Source of the DNA: Nemophila menziesii
Lineage: Eukaryota; Streptophyta; Magnoliopsida; Boraginales; Hydrophyllaceae
Assembly: GCA_029959085.1 (NCBI GenBank)
Contig: JARWIR010000031.1
Location: 8,122,001 to 8,186,000 of the forward strand
Reading direction: 5' to 3'
DNA: 64,000 nucleotides
Shown here: positions 1 to 11,115 of the stretch, piece by piece
Layout: the number at the start of each line of letters is the position of its first letter
Position numbering within the stretch: position 1 is the first letter of the stretch
Notes under the pieces: generated by a model
What the model saw: the letters and a program-made list of their open reading frames with translations, nothing else
Database searches by the model: none
What the model was told of the DNA's origin: nothing
Position numbers and translations under genes: made by a program

Positions 1-2
1 GA

Positions 3-2114
3 AACGAATTTTTTTTGTACAAGAAACCCGATTCTAGGGGCCCAACGAAGAAATATAGACCTGCCAATATTCAGACACAGTTAGATGGGCTTCCCATTGT
101 GCTTCTCGGGAAACACAAGGATTTTAGGGGAAAGATCGTGAGGCAGACTGGTCCTCGTGTATTCAATTGGAAGAAGAAGAGTATCTTGTATCGTTTACCT
201 TATTGGTCCGAAAACTTGTTGAAACATAACACTGATGTCATGCATTGCGAGAAAAACGTGTGTGATGCTCTTCTCGGCACAGTTATAGGTCTTGATGGGA
301 AACTTAACAAAGACAACGTGAAAGCGAGAATTGATCTCAAGTAAATGAACATCAGGCCAGATTTGTGATTGATAGAGAGAAATGGTAAACAAATACTGAC
401 TCGAGCTAATTATACGTTATTAACGGAAAAACGGAAAGTATTTCTTGACTGGCTGAAGGCACAAAAGTTTCCCGATGGATTCGCATCGAGTTTGAGAAAT
501 AACGTTCAAAGTGACTTGGGCAAGATTATAGGAATGAAATCTCACGACTGTCACGTGATGATGTAGTACCTATTTGTGGTTAGTATCCCCAGGGCTTTTC
601 GAAGACAAAGCGATTAGTGACGCGATTATCGGGCTAGCCAACGTGTTTAGAGTTGTGTGTAATAAAAATTTGAGTAGGAAAGAGTTAGAAAAGGGGAAGG
701 TGAAAGTGGTTGAAGTTATGTGTAGATTGGAGATGATTTTACCTCCCGCATTTTTCGATATAATGATCCACCTGGTCATACATTTATACGACGAAGCTTT
801 GTTAGGAGGACCGGTTCAGATGCGTTGGATGTACCCGTTTGAGCGGTATCTAAAGAAATTAAAGGAGTACATACGAAACACGGCTAGGCCAGAGGGTTCA
901 ATCGCCGAGGGATACATTGTAGAGGAGACTTTAACATTCATATCGTGTTACCTTAAAGAAGAAAAAACAAAGTTTAACGATCCGGGTAGATATGCCGATA
1001 TCGAAGCTCAACCTAAAGATTTGTCCGTATTTAAGAGCCAATGTATTCCTTTAGGTAAAAAAGAGTATGGTAATTTGCAATACAACGAGAAGGAGCAAAT
1101 CGACTGGTATATCCTACTTAATTGCGATGAAATCCAACATTTGATGACGTAAGTTATTTATTAAATGTTTATTCATTATGAAAAATGTATTCAGTTTGAT
1201 CGTCAAATGTGCAGAGAAAACAAAGCCACGCTATCGGGTACTGTAGCCGAAAAAGATAGGAAACTCCGGCAAAATTTCCGAGACTGATTTCTGCATAAGG
1301 TATAGATCCATTCAAATACAAAATTAATATTCCATTTTAGGCAACATTGTTATTATTGTTTATGCTTGTAGGTTTATGAAATGGAAAAAGAAGGTGATGC
1401 ATTCGCTACAAGTAAGATGATTTCATTGGCTAGTAAGTCTCATGGTGCAGTTTATAAGTACGATTCATGTGTTGTGAATGGTGTTAAATGGGTCACTCGT
1501 GAAAAGGGTGTAACAAGGGTGACACAAGATTACGGGGTATCCACCATCTACGATGCAAAACCGTTTTACGGTGAATTAGTCAAGGTTGTAGAGGTCACAT
1601 TTGATGATGACTGTTCTGTTGTGCTGTTCGAGTGTAATTGGTATTACACGAGTAAACCGAGGGAAGAGAATGGGGTAACTCTTATTAACAAGTCTAAATT
1701 TTTTTGGGAAACAGAGCCGTACATCTTAGCTACTCAAGCAAAAAAAGTATTTTACACGATGAGATTAACCGAATGAAATCACAAAAGGGATGGAAAATAG
1801 TATGGGAACTCAACGATAGACATGGATGGAGTCCCGAGTTATGGGGTGCAGAATAAATGCCTACTGGAGACTCGAGTGTCACTATCCCTTTAGTTAACAC
1901 CGAGACGATTTCCGATCCGGTGAACTTGGCATCCACCGAGGAGATCGATATTGACCCTGCTCATTTTTTTGTTGAATTGGCTTTTGATACATTTGTTGAT
2001 GAAAACGAGGAAATTGATGATGACACCTTGGATGAATATGGTGATGAGGAAGAACCTATTGAGGTTGATAGCGATGATAAACCTATAGTTGTTAGTGGAT
2101 ATGATACTGATTAG
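3..2114 (+). pseudogene. TNP2-like CACTA transposase, C-terminal part, decayed
   Basis: This is the catalytic transposase of a CACTA element, open at the left edge of the window. It aligns along its length with the TNP2 at 55587 onward. Visible blocks are the end of the tnp2 domain (DVMHCEKNVCDALLGTVIG), DUF4218 (LPPAFFDIMIHL, GGPVQMRWMYPFERYLK), a short exon at 1215-1299, a DUF4216-like exon from 1372 (VNGVKWV, FECNWYY) and an acidic C-terminal tail at 1857-2114. Splice sites GTAAGT at 1149 and AG at 1214 and 1371 keep phase. Damage: in-frame stops at 342, 366 and 564, a one-base insertion near 590, a stop at about 1283 (TGA where CACTA-2 has TGG), a frameshift near 1757, and a stop at 1854 before the tail. 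It cannot make a working protein. Confidence 0.9.
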
Positions 2115-2202
2115 GATATTTTTTTTGGGTTTATTTGTATTATAACATTTTATTGGCTTAAACTTTTTATATTTGAGGTGAATTTGTATTTATATTTGAT
2201 AC

Positions 2203-3355
2203 GCTTAAACTTTGACCCTAACTGTTGACTGAATACCCCAAACACTCAAGTTTGACCCAAATAGTTGACAAGATACTCCAAACACTCAACTTTGACTTTA
2301 ATAGTTGACTGAATACCCCAAACACTCAAGTTTGACCCTAACTGTTGACTAGATACCCCAAACACTCAACTTTGACTTTAATAGTTGACTGAGTACCCCA
2401 AACACTCAAGTTTGACCCTAACTGTTGACTAGATACCCCAAACACTCAACTTTGACTTTAATAGTTGACTGAATACCCCAGACAATCAAGTTTGAATGTA
2501 ACTGTTGACTAGAAACTCCAAACACTCAACTTTGACCCAAATAGTTGACTAGATACTCCAAACACTCGAGTTTGACCCAAATAGTTGACTAGAAACTCCA
2601 AACACTCAAGTTTGACCCAAATAGTTGACTAGATACCCCAAACACTCAATTTCGACCCAAATAGTTGACTAGATACTCCAAACACTCAATTTTGACCCAA
2701 ATAGTTGACTAGATACTCCAAACACTCAATCTTGACTTTACTAGTTGACTTAATACCCCAAACACTCAAGTTTGACCCAAATAGTAGTTTGACCCTAACT
2801 TTTGACTAGATACCCCAAACACTCAACTTTGACCCAAATAGTTGACTAGATACCCCCAAACACTCAACTTTAACTTTAATAGTTGACGGAATACCCCAAA
2901 CACTCAAGTTTGACCCTAACTGTTGACTAGATACCCCAAACACTCAACTTTGACTTTAATAGTTGACTGAATACCCCAAACACTCAAGTTTGACCCTAAC
3001 TGTTGACTAGATACCCCAAACACTCAACTTTGACTTTAATAGTTGACTAAATACCCCAAACGCTCAAGTTTGACCCTAACTGTGGACTAGAAACTCCAAA
3101 CACTCAACTTTGACCCAAAAAGTTGACTAGAAACTCCAAACACTCAAGTTTGTCCCAAATAGTTGACTAGATACCCCAAACACTCAATTTTGACCCAAAT
3201 AGTTGAATAGATACCCAAAACACTCAATTTTGACCCAAATAGTTGACTAGATACTCCAAACACTCAATCTTGACCCAAATACTTGACTAGATACTCCAAA
3301 CGATTAATTTGACCCATGTTTAACTATAAATGCTGACTAGATACCCCAAACGATT
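2203..3355. repeat. 40-bp tandem array rich in TTGAC (W-box-like) cores
   Basis: About 28 head-to-tail copies of a 40-bp unit. Each unit is made of TTTGACCCAAATAGTTGACT followed by AGATACTCCAAACACTCAAG. Many stretches alternate two variants (TTTGACCCTAACTGTTGACT and TTTGACTTTAATAGTTGACT), giving an 80-bp dimer, for example at 2281-2480 and 2891-3060. Phase slips near 2785. Each 40-mer contains two TTGAC cores about 15 bp apart, and many continue to TTGACC or TTGACT, the WRKY W-box form. The array lies just after the TNP2 tail and before the internal subterminal-type block. CACTA-2 has no counterpart because it is deleted there. The unit length and lack of distinct spacers rule out a CRISPR array. 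Confidence 0.95.
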
Positions 3356-3487
3356 GAATGCTTGAAACTAAATATAATTTATTGATAGTTTGGAATTGAA
3401 TTTAATTTAAATGATCATTTGGAAGTGAATTGAAATATTGGATTATTGCAAATGGAGGTAAGTTTGTTTTTTAAATAAAAAAAAAAT

Positions 3488-3786
3488 ATTCTAGCGACTA
3501 CCTATTAGCTCTAGCGACTAGTTCATATTCATGAACTAGTCGCTAATGACTCTAAACAACTAGCGACTACAATGTAGTCGCTAAACGTCGAATTAATTTC
3601 CCTTTACTCCATGGCGGTCCATTTTCCCGTCCACGAAAGGACACGCGTTTTAGTCTGAGGTCTAGCGACTACATTGTAGTCGCCAAAGACCAGTTGACGT
3701 GGTCAAAATACAGACACGTGTAAGTAATCGACTCTCTGGCGACTACTTTCCTTGTCTCTAGCGACTACACGAAGTAGTCGCTAGAA
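3488..3786 (+). promoter_or_regulatory. Internal subterminal-type repeat block, putative promoter of ORF2
   Basis: This block holds several copies of TAGCGACTAC, mostly paired with GTAGTCGCTA as short palindromes (about 3494, 3516-3545, 3562-3583, 3662-3683, 3759-3783). It is the same motif class as the right terminus at 6961-7347, but it sits between TNP2 and ORF2. A G-box core CACGTG is at 3715-3720 and a TTGACGTGG motif at 3693-3701. The block runs into a leader with two apparent introns and then the ORF2 start. The left end of CACTA-2 has the same plan (terminal repeats, leader exon, intron, leader exon, intron, ATG). I infer a second, internal promoter that may also bind the element's own DNA-binding protein. 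No TIR begins here. Confidence 0.55.
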
Positions 3787-4953
3787 AAAAAGCCCTACAT
3801 CTACACCGAGAGCTCACTATTCCCATTCATTCCTTATACAAAAAATCAAAAAAATGAGAGCTCTTCTTTCAGCCACTCCAAGGGGCGATTCTAGGATCAA
3901 AAGCAACATCAAATCTTCAACAAAGGTAAACAAATCCAACCCAAACAATCTCATTCCATTCCATTATCTATAATTTCTTAAGCTTTTTTTCTCCATTTTT
4001 ATATTTCTAATCAATTTTTTTTGTTTGTGTTTCAATCGGAATCAATATGGCATGGATTCAACACCAAATCATCTCCAATTTCATCCTATAAGGTAAGTAT
4101 TCCAACCAATTTTTGTCTTTTAATTTTCATGTCTTTTTTTTGTATTTTTTTTCTTTGATGATTACATGTTATTTTTAATTCCGAGAGTATTAGGGTGTAA
4201 TTAGAGTGTTGTATGAAATTTTTTAAACCAAAAATTGATGCTAAATGGGTGAAAAATCTAATTTGTGAAATCTAATTAATTTTTTTTCCTTTTTTTGGTG
4301 CTTGATTCTTAATCCGAATTTAAGTAGTGTTATTAGGGTTTATTTTTTGTTAATTTAAACATGTAATTCATGGTTTTTTTGAAAATTAATTTGGATGATT
4401 TTTTGGGAATTTTGTGATTTTTGTTATGATTTTTAGGAAAAATATATAGGGACTTTTATGCAATTTTATAAAAAATAAATAGGGACTTTCATGAAATTTT
4501 ATAAAAATAAATAGCGGCCTTTATTCAATTAAAAAAATATATAGTGACTTTTATGCAATTTTATAAAAAATAAATAGGGACTTTCATGAAATTTTATAAA
4601 AATAATTAGGGATCTTTATGCAATTTAAAAAAATATATAGGGACTTTTATGCAATTTAAGAAAAATATATTTATTTTACTATATAATAATAGTTTTTTAA
4701 ATATTAAAAAAAATTTAAATTATTTTATTATATGGCTAATATAAATGTTTTTGTATAATACAGATTGTTGTACGTGTGTTATATATTGGATGTGAAAGAT
4801 TCCTGATGTTTTATTTATGTTTTTAATTTATTTGATTTATGATTGTAATAATTTATTTTATTTTATTTTCATGTTTTTATTTTTGGTGATGTAATAATTT
4901 AGTATTTTTTATGTTTTTTTGTTCTATATTTTAATTTCACTATAAAATGCTAG
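3787..4953 (+). other. Non-coding leader and introns upstream of CACTA-1 ORF2
   Basis: A putative 5' leader exon ends at AACAAAG before GTAAAC (donor at 3925). A second short leader segment ends at CCTATAAG before GTAAGT (about 4092). A long AT-rich intron follows, reaching the AG immediately before the ATG at 4954. There is no convincing reading frame. It contains the repeat cluster at 4440-4672. Confidence 0.5.
4440..4672. repeat. Short tandem repeat GGGACTTTTATGCAATTTTA, about 40-bp period
   Basis: Six to seven imperfect copies of GGGACTTTTATGCAATTTTA are separated by A/T runs inside the intron before ORF2. The related motif GGACTTATTTGCAAATTTTA is tandemly repeated at 58144-58678, also directly upstream of ORF2 in CACTA-2. 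The repeat is therefore a shared element feature, not random low complexity. Confidence 0.8.
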
Positions 4954-6658
4954 ATGGCCGATGTGATGACTAGACAACATGGAAGGGACGGTGGGGGTAG
5001 AGAACCAAATCAGAATCAAAACAGAAATTTAGCCGACTGTGCAAACCAGCCCGGTAAATAAACAAATTCAAATTATTAATTGCTTAAAAAATAAAGTCAA
5101 CACTAATTAATTCAATGTTAAAACAGAACCCGTTAGACGAAAGAAAGGGGTAGCGCTGCACTCAAAACTGCGATGAGGGCAAGCTGTAGGGTGGCCTTTG
5201 CCGGTAGATTTTTGTATACTAGACGACACGTGGAGTCCATCAGGCAAGTACGGACACCACGTTTCTCAAGTGATCGGCATTACAGTTCGAGAGAGGATTC
5301 CACCCTATCACCCGGCTTGGGATAAAGTACCGAACGCGGACAAACACGCCGTGATTAAGAGATTATCGGTACAAATTTAATTGTTAATATTTTTAAAAAT
5401 TAATTTATTATTCTAATTTAAATTTAAATAATATATTTTTTTATAGAATTATTTTGACAAAATGAGTTGGAGAAAGAGGAATGACTGGAATTTGATTCAC
5501 GGAAACCTAGACGATACGATGAGGATCAGAACGTGAAGAAGAAGTTTTGGAGAAAAGGTTTGAAGCTGGATTGGTTATCTGATGAGGTGTGGGCTAAGTG
5601 TTGTGAGTATTGGGGCTCGAGAAAAGCAAAGGTGAACTTTTGATTTTTTTAATTCAAGTATATATTTTAAATTATAATAGTTTTTATTAATAATTGAATT
5701 TTAAATTTTTGTAGCATCAAGCAGACGAAAATAAAAAGAATCGAGAAAAAGCAAAAAAACAAGAGTGGAGCGGGGTCGAGGAGGTATTCCCGAACTCGGG
5801 ATATGCTATACGAGGTGGTTTTTTATTTAAGTAAATTATTTAATTATTAATTTATTATGTATTTTGAATATTTTTTATTTTTATGAAACAGGGTGAGGAA
5901 TTATTCCCGGGAGGGAATCGGGTGATCAGGGATGAGGCTACCCAACAAGACATCCCAATTCCGCGTGTGGGTGGTTTTTACGAGGTGGTGGGTAAAAGCA
6001 AGAACACGAAACAGTGGAGGTCGGAGGGCTACGAAAAAGCCGATGTAAGGTTTTTTTATAAGTTAATTATTAATTATTTTTTTCATCTTAAGTCAAATTT
6101 AATTAATTTTTTGTTTATTATGTAACAGAAATTGGTCAAGGACGCGATGAAGGAAAAGGTGACTCAGAGTCAATCTGAGTCAACCGATGGTCAAGGCTTG
6201 AGTCAAAAGGAGCAATACGATTACGTGAGGAGCACCGCGAAGGCGATCGGGTCACCGAAGAGGAGCTTTATACCGGGCATTGGCCATCCGAGAAAATCGA
6301 AGAAGAAAGCTAAGACTACTCCAGCCCAAAACGAGCAGCACGAGGAGATGATGGCGGCGACTAACGAGCTCTGAGTATCCAGCGGTCTTCCACCGTTCCC
6401 GCGCCCTGAACGTTGCTTTACTAGCAACGAGCCTCCAGTTTATTCGATGGCTGTTGTGAGTGATGCCATCGCGTATATTAACCAGTTGAGGGCAGAGAAA
6501 GGCGAGACCCCCTCCAGCCTATGAATGCGGACTCCACTCCTCCTAGCGGTGATGAAGATGAAGAAGATGATGATAGTAGTAGTGATGATAGTGATGATGG
6601 TGAATATGGTGACGAGAACGAGAATGAAGAAGATGTTTATACCCGGCTCGGATTCTAG
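4954..6658 (+). pseudogene. CACTA-1 ORF2, Ptta/En/Spm-type second transposon protein, decayed
   Basis: The gene has about six exons and starts MADVMTRQHGRDGGG at 4954, directly after an AG. Exon 2 carries the family block WPLPVDFCILDDTWSPSGKY and HHVSQVIGITVRERIPP, which matches ORF2 of CACTA-2 (WPIPVDFSVIDGTWNFVGEY). Later exons encode a lysine-rich linker, GEELFPGGNR with GGFYEVVGKSKNTKQWRSEG, and a basic segment (PRKSKKKAKTTP). The C-terminal tail is strongly acidic (DEDEEDDDSSSDDSDDGEY) and ends at 6658. Proteins of this kind (plant transposase family Ptta/En/Spm) accompany TNP2 and are thought to bind element ends. Damage: TGA at 5174, disruption of the exon near 5540, TGA at 6372, and a shifted frame near 6525. 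Confidence 0.85.
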
Positions 6659-6960
6659 ATGTCGTGGTTGTTGGTGTTTATTTTATCTATTTTATTGGTT
6701 ATGTATTAAGACTTTTATTTTATTTTGGTTTGGTTTGGTTTGACTTTGACTTTGACTTGGTTTGACTTTGGTACTTTGACTTGTTTTGACTTTGGTACTT
6801 TGACTTTGGTTTAATTATATATTTTAATTAATTATTTTGAATTATTAATTGTATTTTAAAAAAAATAAAAAAATATGATTTTCGAATTATTTTTAATTAC
6901 AATACTGTAATTAAAAATAATTCAAAAATTGTATTTTTTTTTATTTTTTTTTAAATGATT
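6659..6960 (+). other. 3' flank of ORF2 with TTTGACTTTGACT cluster
   Basis: From 6728 to 6817 the sequence is a run of TTTGACT/TTGACTTTG motifs, followed by AT-rich DNA. A shorter version lies at the same place in CACTA-2 (60368-60412). The inverted pair TTTTCGAATTATTTTTAATT and AATTAAAAATAATTCAAAAA (about 6878-6927) could form a hairpin; it may be a 3'-end signal. No gene is visible. Confidence 0.5.
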
Positions 6961-7347
6961 AGTAATAGTGACTACAAGTAGTCGTTATTAACTACATTAA
7001 GTAGTCACTATCTATTAGTATAATAACGACTACTAAGTAGTCGTTAATATAGCTTTTTTTCTCGACTACATTGTAGTCGTTGATAACTACCATACTAACG
7101 ACTACTTAATAGTCGCTAGAAGAGGCGCTATTTAACGACTACAACGTAGTCGTTAGTAATGCCACAGTCTCTAACGACTACTCCTTCGCGTGTAGTCGTA
7201 TGGATTACCTTCTAACGACTAGTTTCTCGCGACTAATTTTTAACGACTACCTGTAGTCGTTAGATTATTGAATCGATTTCTCGCGACTACTTTTCTTATC
7301 ATTAGCGACTACTCATGTAGTCGCTAGACGCCTTACGCGGCGTAGTG
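6961..7347. repeat. CACTA-1 right subterminal repeats and terminus
   Basis: More than ten copies of a 10-bp motif (ACGACTACNN, AGTAGTCGTT, TAGCGACTAC and reverse complements) lie in both orientations, often as palindromes, and end in GGCGTAGTG at 7347. Dense subterminal repeats of this kind are the binding sites for the second transposon protein in En/Spm. Inner copies read AACGACTAC while the outermost read TAGCGACTAC, so there are two motif variants. Confidence 0.9.
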
Positions 7348-8281
7348 ATAACACACGAAAAAAGATTTTTCAAATTCCACAACAGGCGCACATCTTTAAA
7401 TTTTTTTATAAAAAATCATAATAAAATCCAAAAGAATAAAAAAATTATTAGACGGGACAAATTCATATCTACTTCAGCAGATTTTTTTGATTTTTTTTTA
7501 TTTTCTTGATTTTTAAATTTGTATATTTATTTTTATGTGTTCCTACAATACACAAAAATATATTTATGTATTCGTGTAACGCAAAAAATTCAAAAATCAA
7601 ATTAAAGCATTCTCTTGTTTAACAAAATCATTTTTTCTCTTTATTTTGTCACATGTACACTAGTTTTACTTCTTTTTAACTGTCTTGATGTAAGAACTTT
7701 TTGTCTAACCTTTTTTACTTTTGTGTTGCTGTAATACACAAAACAGTCATTTGTGTACAACAGTAACACACACATAAATTTTTTCTCTTCTAATCAAACA
7801 AATCAGTTTGTGTGTTACAAAACCACAAACTGAAAAGGGCATAACTAAAATGGAGTACATGGTTTTCTGTGTTGCTGTAATATACAAATGAGTGTTTCAT
7901 ATGTTGGATCAACATAAGAAATAACAAAAATAGGTTGGGCAAAAAGATAATACATCAAGATAGTAAAAAAAAGTAAAAATAGGGTTTATGCAACTAATAA
8001 AAAATATTTATTAAAGAAAAGAATATTTTAGATTGATTCCATGATTTTATGTGTTATATAAATACATAAATATATTTTTGTGTATTGTAGGAACACATAA
8101 AACTGAATATCAAATGTAAAAATAAAAATCAAAAATCAAAAAAACTCGATGATATAAATATGAACTTACTTGCTTTGTCAAAAAGTAAAATTTTTTAATT
8201 TTTTTGATTCTTTTGAATTTAATTATGATTTTTTATATAAAAATTAACAGACACGCGTGTGTTGTGGTGTTTGAAAAATTT

Positions 8282-8545
8282 GTTTTTTGGGTACATGTGT
8301 GATCTGGGATTGCTTTCGCGCACCACGACTTATCCCACAGGGATATACACGTCTCCCCATGTATATTGTGAAGTAATTCAGAACTAGGTTACCATGTTCA
8401 GGGAGGGGTTTGAGCATTGTAACTCTTACTTTACACACGTTAGGGAGAGTATTCGAACTCTAGACCTCCCCCTTAAGTGCTGAAGAAATAGTAAGTCTCT
8501 GGGCAGTTGAGCTAATTCATGTTCAAGGAGGGGTTCGAGCGTTGA
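8282..8545 (-). mobile_element. tRNA-derived SINE, minus strand
   Basis: On the minus strand there is an A-box-like TTAGCTCAACTG (complement at 8504-8515), then a B-box-like GAGTTCGAATACTC (8447-8460). Farther 3' comes GTCGTGGTGCGCGAAAGC (complement at 8313-8330) and a short A-run (8282-8287). GTCG-GGTGCGCG with a following AAGC is the hallmark of the 3' domain shared by many angiosperm SINEs. Flanks GTTTGAAAAAT and GTTGACAAAAT look like an imperfect target duplication, and the left foldback arm lacks this insert. The segment AACCCCTCC(T/C)TGAACATG occurs twice, so the 5' part may be rearranged. No intact tRNA gene is present. Confidence 0.65.
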
Positions 8546-8891
8546 CAAAATCTTTTTCTGTGTGTTATAACAACACATAAATCTGATTTTCGAAATTTGA
8601 AAATAAATAAATAAATTCAAAAAAATATAAAAAATCATAGACGTAATTATTAATTTGTCTCGTCAAAAAATTCAAATTTTTAATTTTTACAATTTTTTTT
8701 AATTAGTTATTAATTTTTAAAAAAAATCATGACGCGCGTGTGAAGAAATTAGTTGGTGTTGATTGGTGGTGACGAAACTAGTCGTTGTTGATTAAAGGCG
8801 AAGGTTTTGGTCGACGGAGAATAATGGTGGTAGGTGGGGGTGGTGGGTTGGGGAGGGGGTGGTTGTGGAGGTGGTGGGAATGGTGGTAGGG

Positions 8892-8894
8892 GTT
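8892..8894. repeat. 3-bp target duplication (GTT), left of CACTA-2
   Basis: GTT precedes CACTACTGGATTTGC. The same GTT follows the right terminus at 61083-61085. The uninterrupted foldback copy has a single GTT at 21384-21386, flanked by the same sequence on both sides. Confidence 0.8.
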
Positions 8895-9195
8895 CACTAC
8901 TGGATTTGCGGTGTTTACCCACGACAAATTAGCGACGACACGAAATTCGTCGTTATGCTTTCGAAGTTAGCGACGACATTAACTTAGCGGCGGAAATTTA
9001 GGCGTCGTTAATTAGCGACAACATAAATTGTCGCTATTTCTAGGATTTTCGTCGCTGAATATTGTTAATTTCTTTTTGAATTTTTTTTAATAGCCGATAT
9101 GTCGTCGCTATCTTAGCGACAACATATTTTGTCGCTATTTTGAAGATTAGCGACGATTCTATGTGTTTAACCACGACCCGTAATTCGTCGCAAAT
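8895..9195. repeat. CACTA-2 left terminus and subterminal repeats
   Basis: The CACTACTGGATT terminus is followed by repeated TAGCGACGAC, TTCGTCGTTA, TAGCGACAAC and TTGTCGCTAT motifs in both orientations up to about 9195. They are the same class as those at the right end (60619-61082). Confidence 0.9.
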
Positions 9196-9951
9196 CTTGG
9201 ATCCTATTTTATGGATACAGCAGGTTTTTTAACCCACATAACACACAAAACACCCAAAAAATCCTCCAATTTTCTCCCAAAAACTCAACTAAATTCCATT
9301 TTTTTTTGTAATTGCTTCTCCACTTCATCTTGCATCATTCTTGTTTCAATAATCAAAGTGGGGGTCCATTAATATCATCTTTCATCACACAATTTAAGGT
9401 AATAATTGCATAAAAGTCACCTTTTAATTTTTTTTTTTGAATGCTAATTGTGTTTTATTCTTTCTATATGGTTTGATTAGGTGAATTAATACAACTTTCT
9501 TGGTTGGGAATTAACATCACTCTTCAATTTATCCATCCAATTCAAGGTATTTCCATTAACTTTCATGCTTTTTAAATTTTTTATTTATTTGATTATGTTT
9601 GCAAGTTGATATACCATATGATTAGGTTAATGAATTAAGTATTTGTTGGTTGATTATGCATGTGTTGTGTGAATTTATATTTTGTGCTCATATATTTTTA
9701 CTTGTTTATTTAATTCTTTGTTCTTTTTTTTTATATATTCATTCATTTAATGCTATGTAATATTTATTCATTTAATGGTTTGTAATTTTTATTCATTCAA
9801 TGGTTTGTAATATTTATTCATTCAATGAGTTTGTAATTTTTTTTATTGTGTTGTAATTTTTATTCATTTTATTTATTGGGTTGTAATAATTATGTATTTT
9901 ATTTTATTTTATTAATGTAGTCGCATAGTTTACTCAACTTGTTGTTAAGAG
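9196..9951 (+). promoter_or_regulatory. CACTA-2 5' leader with two introns
   Basis: This is the transcribed leader between the subterminal repeats and the TNP2 start. Likely leader exons end at CAATTTAAG before GTAATA (donor 9399) and at CCAATTCAAG before GTATTT (donor 9547). The last intron ends at AG immediately before the ATG at 9952. It contains short direct repeats of ATTCATT(C/T)AATGGTTTGTAA (9744-9838). No gene is seen. Confidence 0.55.
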
Positions 9952-10059
9952 ATGGCATCGAGTTCGGACATGAGTATCGATAAGAGTTGGATTGAATTAG
10001 ATGGTGAATATATTTTTGGGGTTTATAAATTTATCGATTTTGCTACACCATACATGTGA
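9952..10059 (+). pseudogene. CACTA-2 TNP2 first coding exon (transposase-associated domain), truncated
   Basis: The frame begins MASSSDMSIDKSWIELDGEY and continues IFGVYKFIDFA, which fits the start of the N-terminal transposase-associated domain of plant TNP2 proteins (typical pattern DKSWM...Y..G...F..FA). The exon is cut at about 10041, where array sequence begins. The last codons (TPYM, then TGA at 10057) come from the array. The ATG follows a splice-acceptor-like AG. Confidence 0.75.
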
Positions 10060-11087
10060 CATAACCATAATTATAATGAGCGACTAAATCATTGAGAAAG
10101 AACACGTATATCTAAGTCAAACCCACTCATATTTTGGTATTTAGATATCGATTGAGTATTTGGTATATTGGGGTAGAGTCAATAAATGCAACTGGATCAC
10201 ACATAACATAGATTTTGTTTTATTTTCATACACATTGTGTAGTTAACCTCATTGTTAACTACATAATTTAATTGTCACAAATAATAAAATAATAAGCTTT
10301 ATTTATCTATGTTATAAGCTTGTAAGCAATTATGAATATGATATAAATATATCAAAAACTAATTAGTTATGACATAACTAGTCTCTTAGCGTGTAATACA
10401 AGTTAGTATATTAGGAATAGTTCATTTTATTTTATTTTAAATAGACGTATAAATGTGTATAATAACGTTTTCAATTTTTTAGCCCATATTTTTATCCTTA
10501 TAAGACATGAGTATTACTGATTCCTTTAAGTATTAATATAATTTGACAACGTCTATACATGATATTGTAACATTAGTCAAATTTTGTACAAGATTAAAAA
10601 CATAAAACGCACCAATGATTCTACAAATCCTATAGAGTTTTTAAAATCCATAAGATTCTTATAGAATTTCTAATGAATACACCATAATCGTTATTACTGC
10701 AAATATGAAACAAATATTTAGATTGATAATTAATAACTTTTAATGAAACTTAATTCAAATCTAATACACATGTTTGTTTGAAATATGATAAAATATGAAA
10801 AGTTACATGTACATTACATAAAATTTAAATTGAAATATAATACATGTGTTTGTGGATTGATTCATTAATTGTTTTTTACTTTCTATTTAGAAATTTTTTA
10901 TTCACTACCATTTAATAAATCGTACCTACATAAACATATTTTTAAGACAGATACATAATATACCAACCAACATAAAAAAAATATTTCATACAAATTTAAA
11001 GAAAATAAATATATAAATCTATTTGTTATATATAGATATGTTGAATATATTTATTTATGTCTTTATAGAATGAATTAATGAAATACA

Positions 11088-11115
11088 AATATATATATAT
11101 GTGTGTGTGTATGTG
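11088..11115. repeat. (AT)n(GT)n microsatellite, unit 1
   Basis: A short AT run followed by GTGTGTGTGT lies at the position where other units carry much longer AT tracts, such as 27582-27658 and 49243-49286. Confidence 0.8.

Larger units (their letters stand above)
1..7347 (+). mobile_element. CACTA-1, En/Spm-type transposon, left end outside window
   Basis: The order is TNP2 pseudogene, 40-bp tandem array, internal subterminal-repeat block with leader, ORF2 pseudogene, then the right terminus ending GGCGTAGTG at 7347. The reverse complement of that end starts CACTACGCCGCG, a CACTA-type terminus. Its subterminal motif TAGCGACTAC / GTAGTCGCTA differs from that of CACTA-2, so the two are different subfamilies. 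Immediately after the end comes ATAACACACG, which matches the foldback copy at 19923-19932, so CACTA-1 inserted into a foldback element. The expected 3-bp target duplication is ATA; the left copy lies outside the window. Both genes carry stops and frameshifts, so the element is dead. Confidence 0.9.
7348..8894. mobile_element. Foldback (long inverted repeat) element copy 1, inner and right-arm part
   Basis: This stretch matches 19923-21386, the middle and right arm of foldback copy 2, almost without gaps. Its left arm is cut off by CACTA-1. Its outer right arm continues at 61083, after CACTA-2. The inverted structure is visible internally: ATGTGTTCCTACAATACACA at 7534-7553 returns as its complement at 8078-8097. 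The right arm is interrupted by a SINE (8282-8545). The end near 8815-8894 is GGTGG-rich. There are no reading frames of note. Confidence 0.85.

Noticed and set aside
2203..3355. Possible CRISPR-like array because of regular repeats
   Set aside because: Whole units are repeated with no unique spacers, and the setting is a plant transposon.
6525..6743. Separate small gene with Met-Lys-rich start
   Set aside because: It is an alternative frame over the acidic C-terminal tail of ORF2 in CACTA-1; the frame ending at 6658 gives the expected acidic tail.
8447..8515. A tRNA gene on the minus strand
   Set aside because: A- and B-box-like motifs are present but stems cannot be formed convincingly and a SINE 3' domain follows; a SINE fits better.
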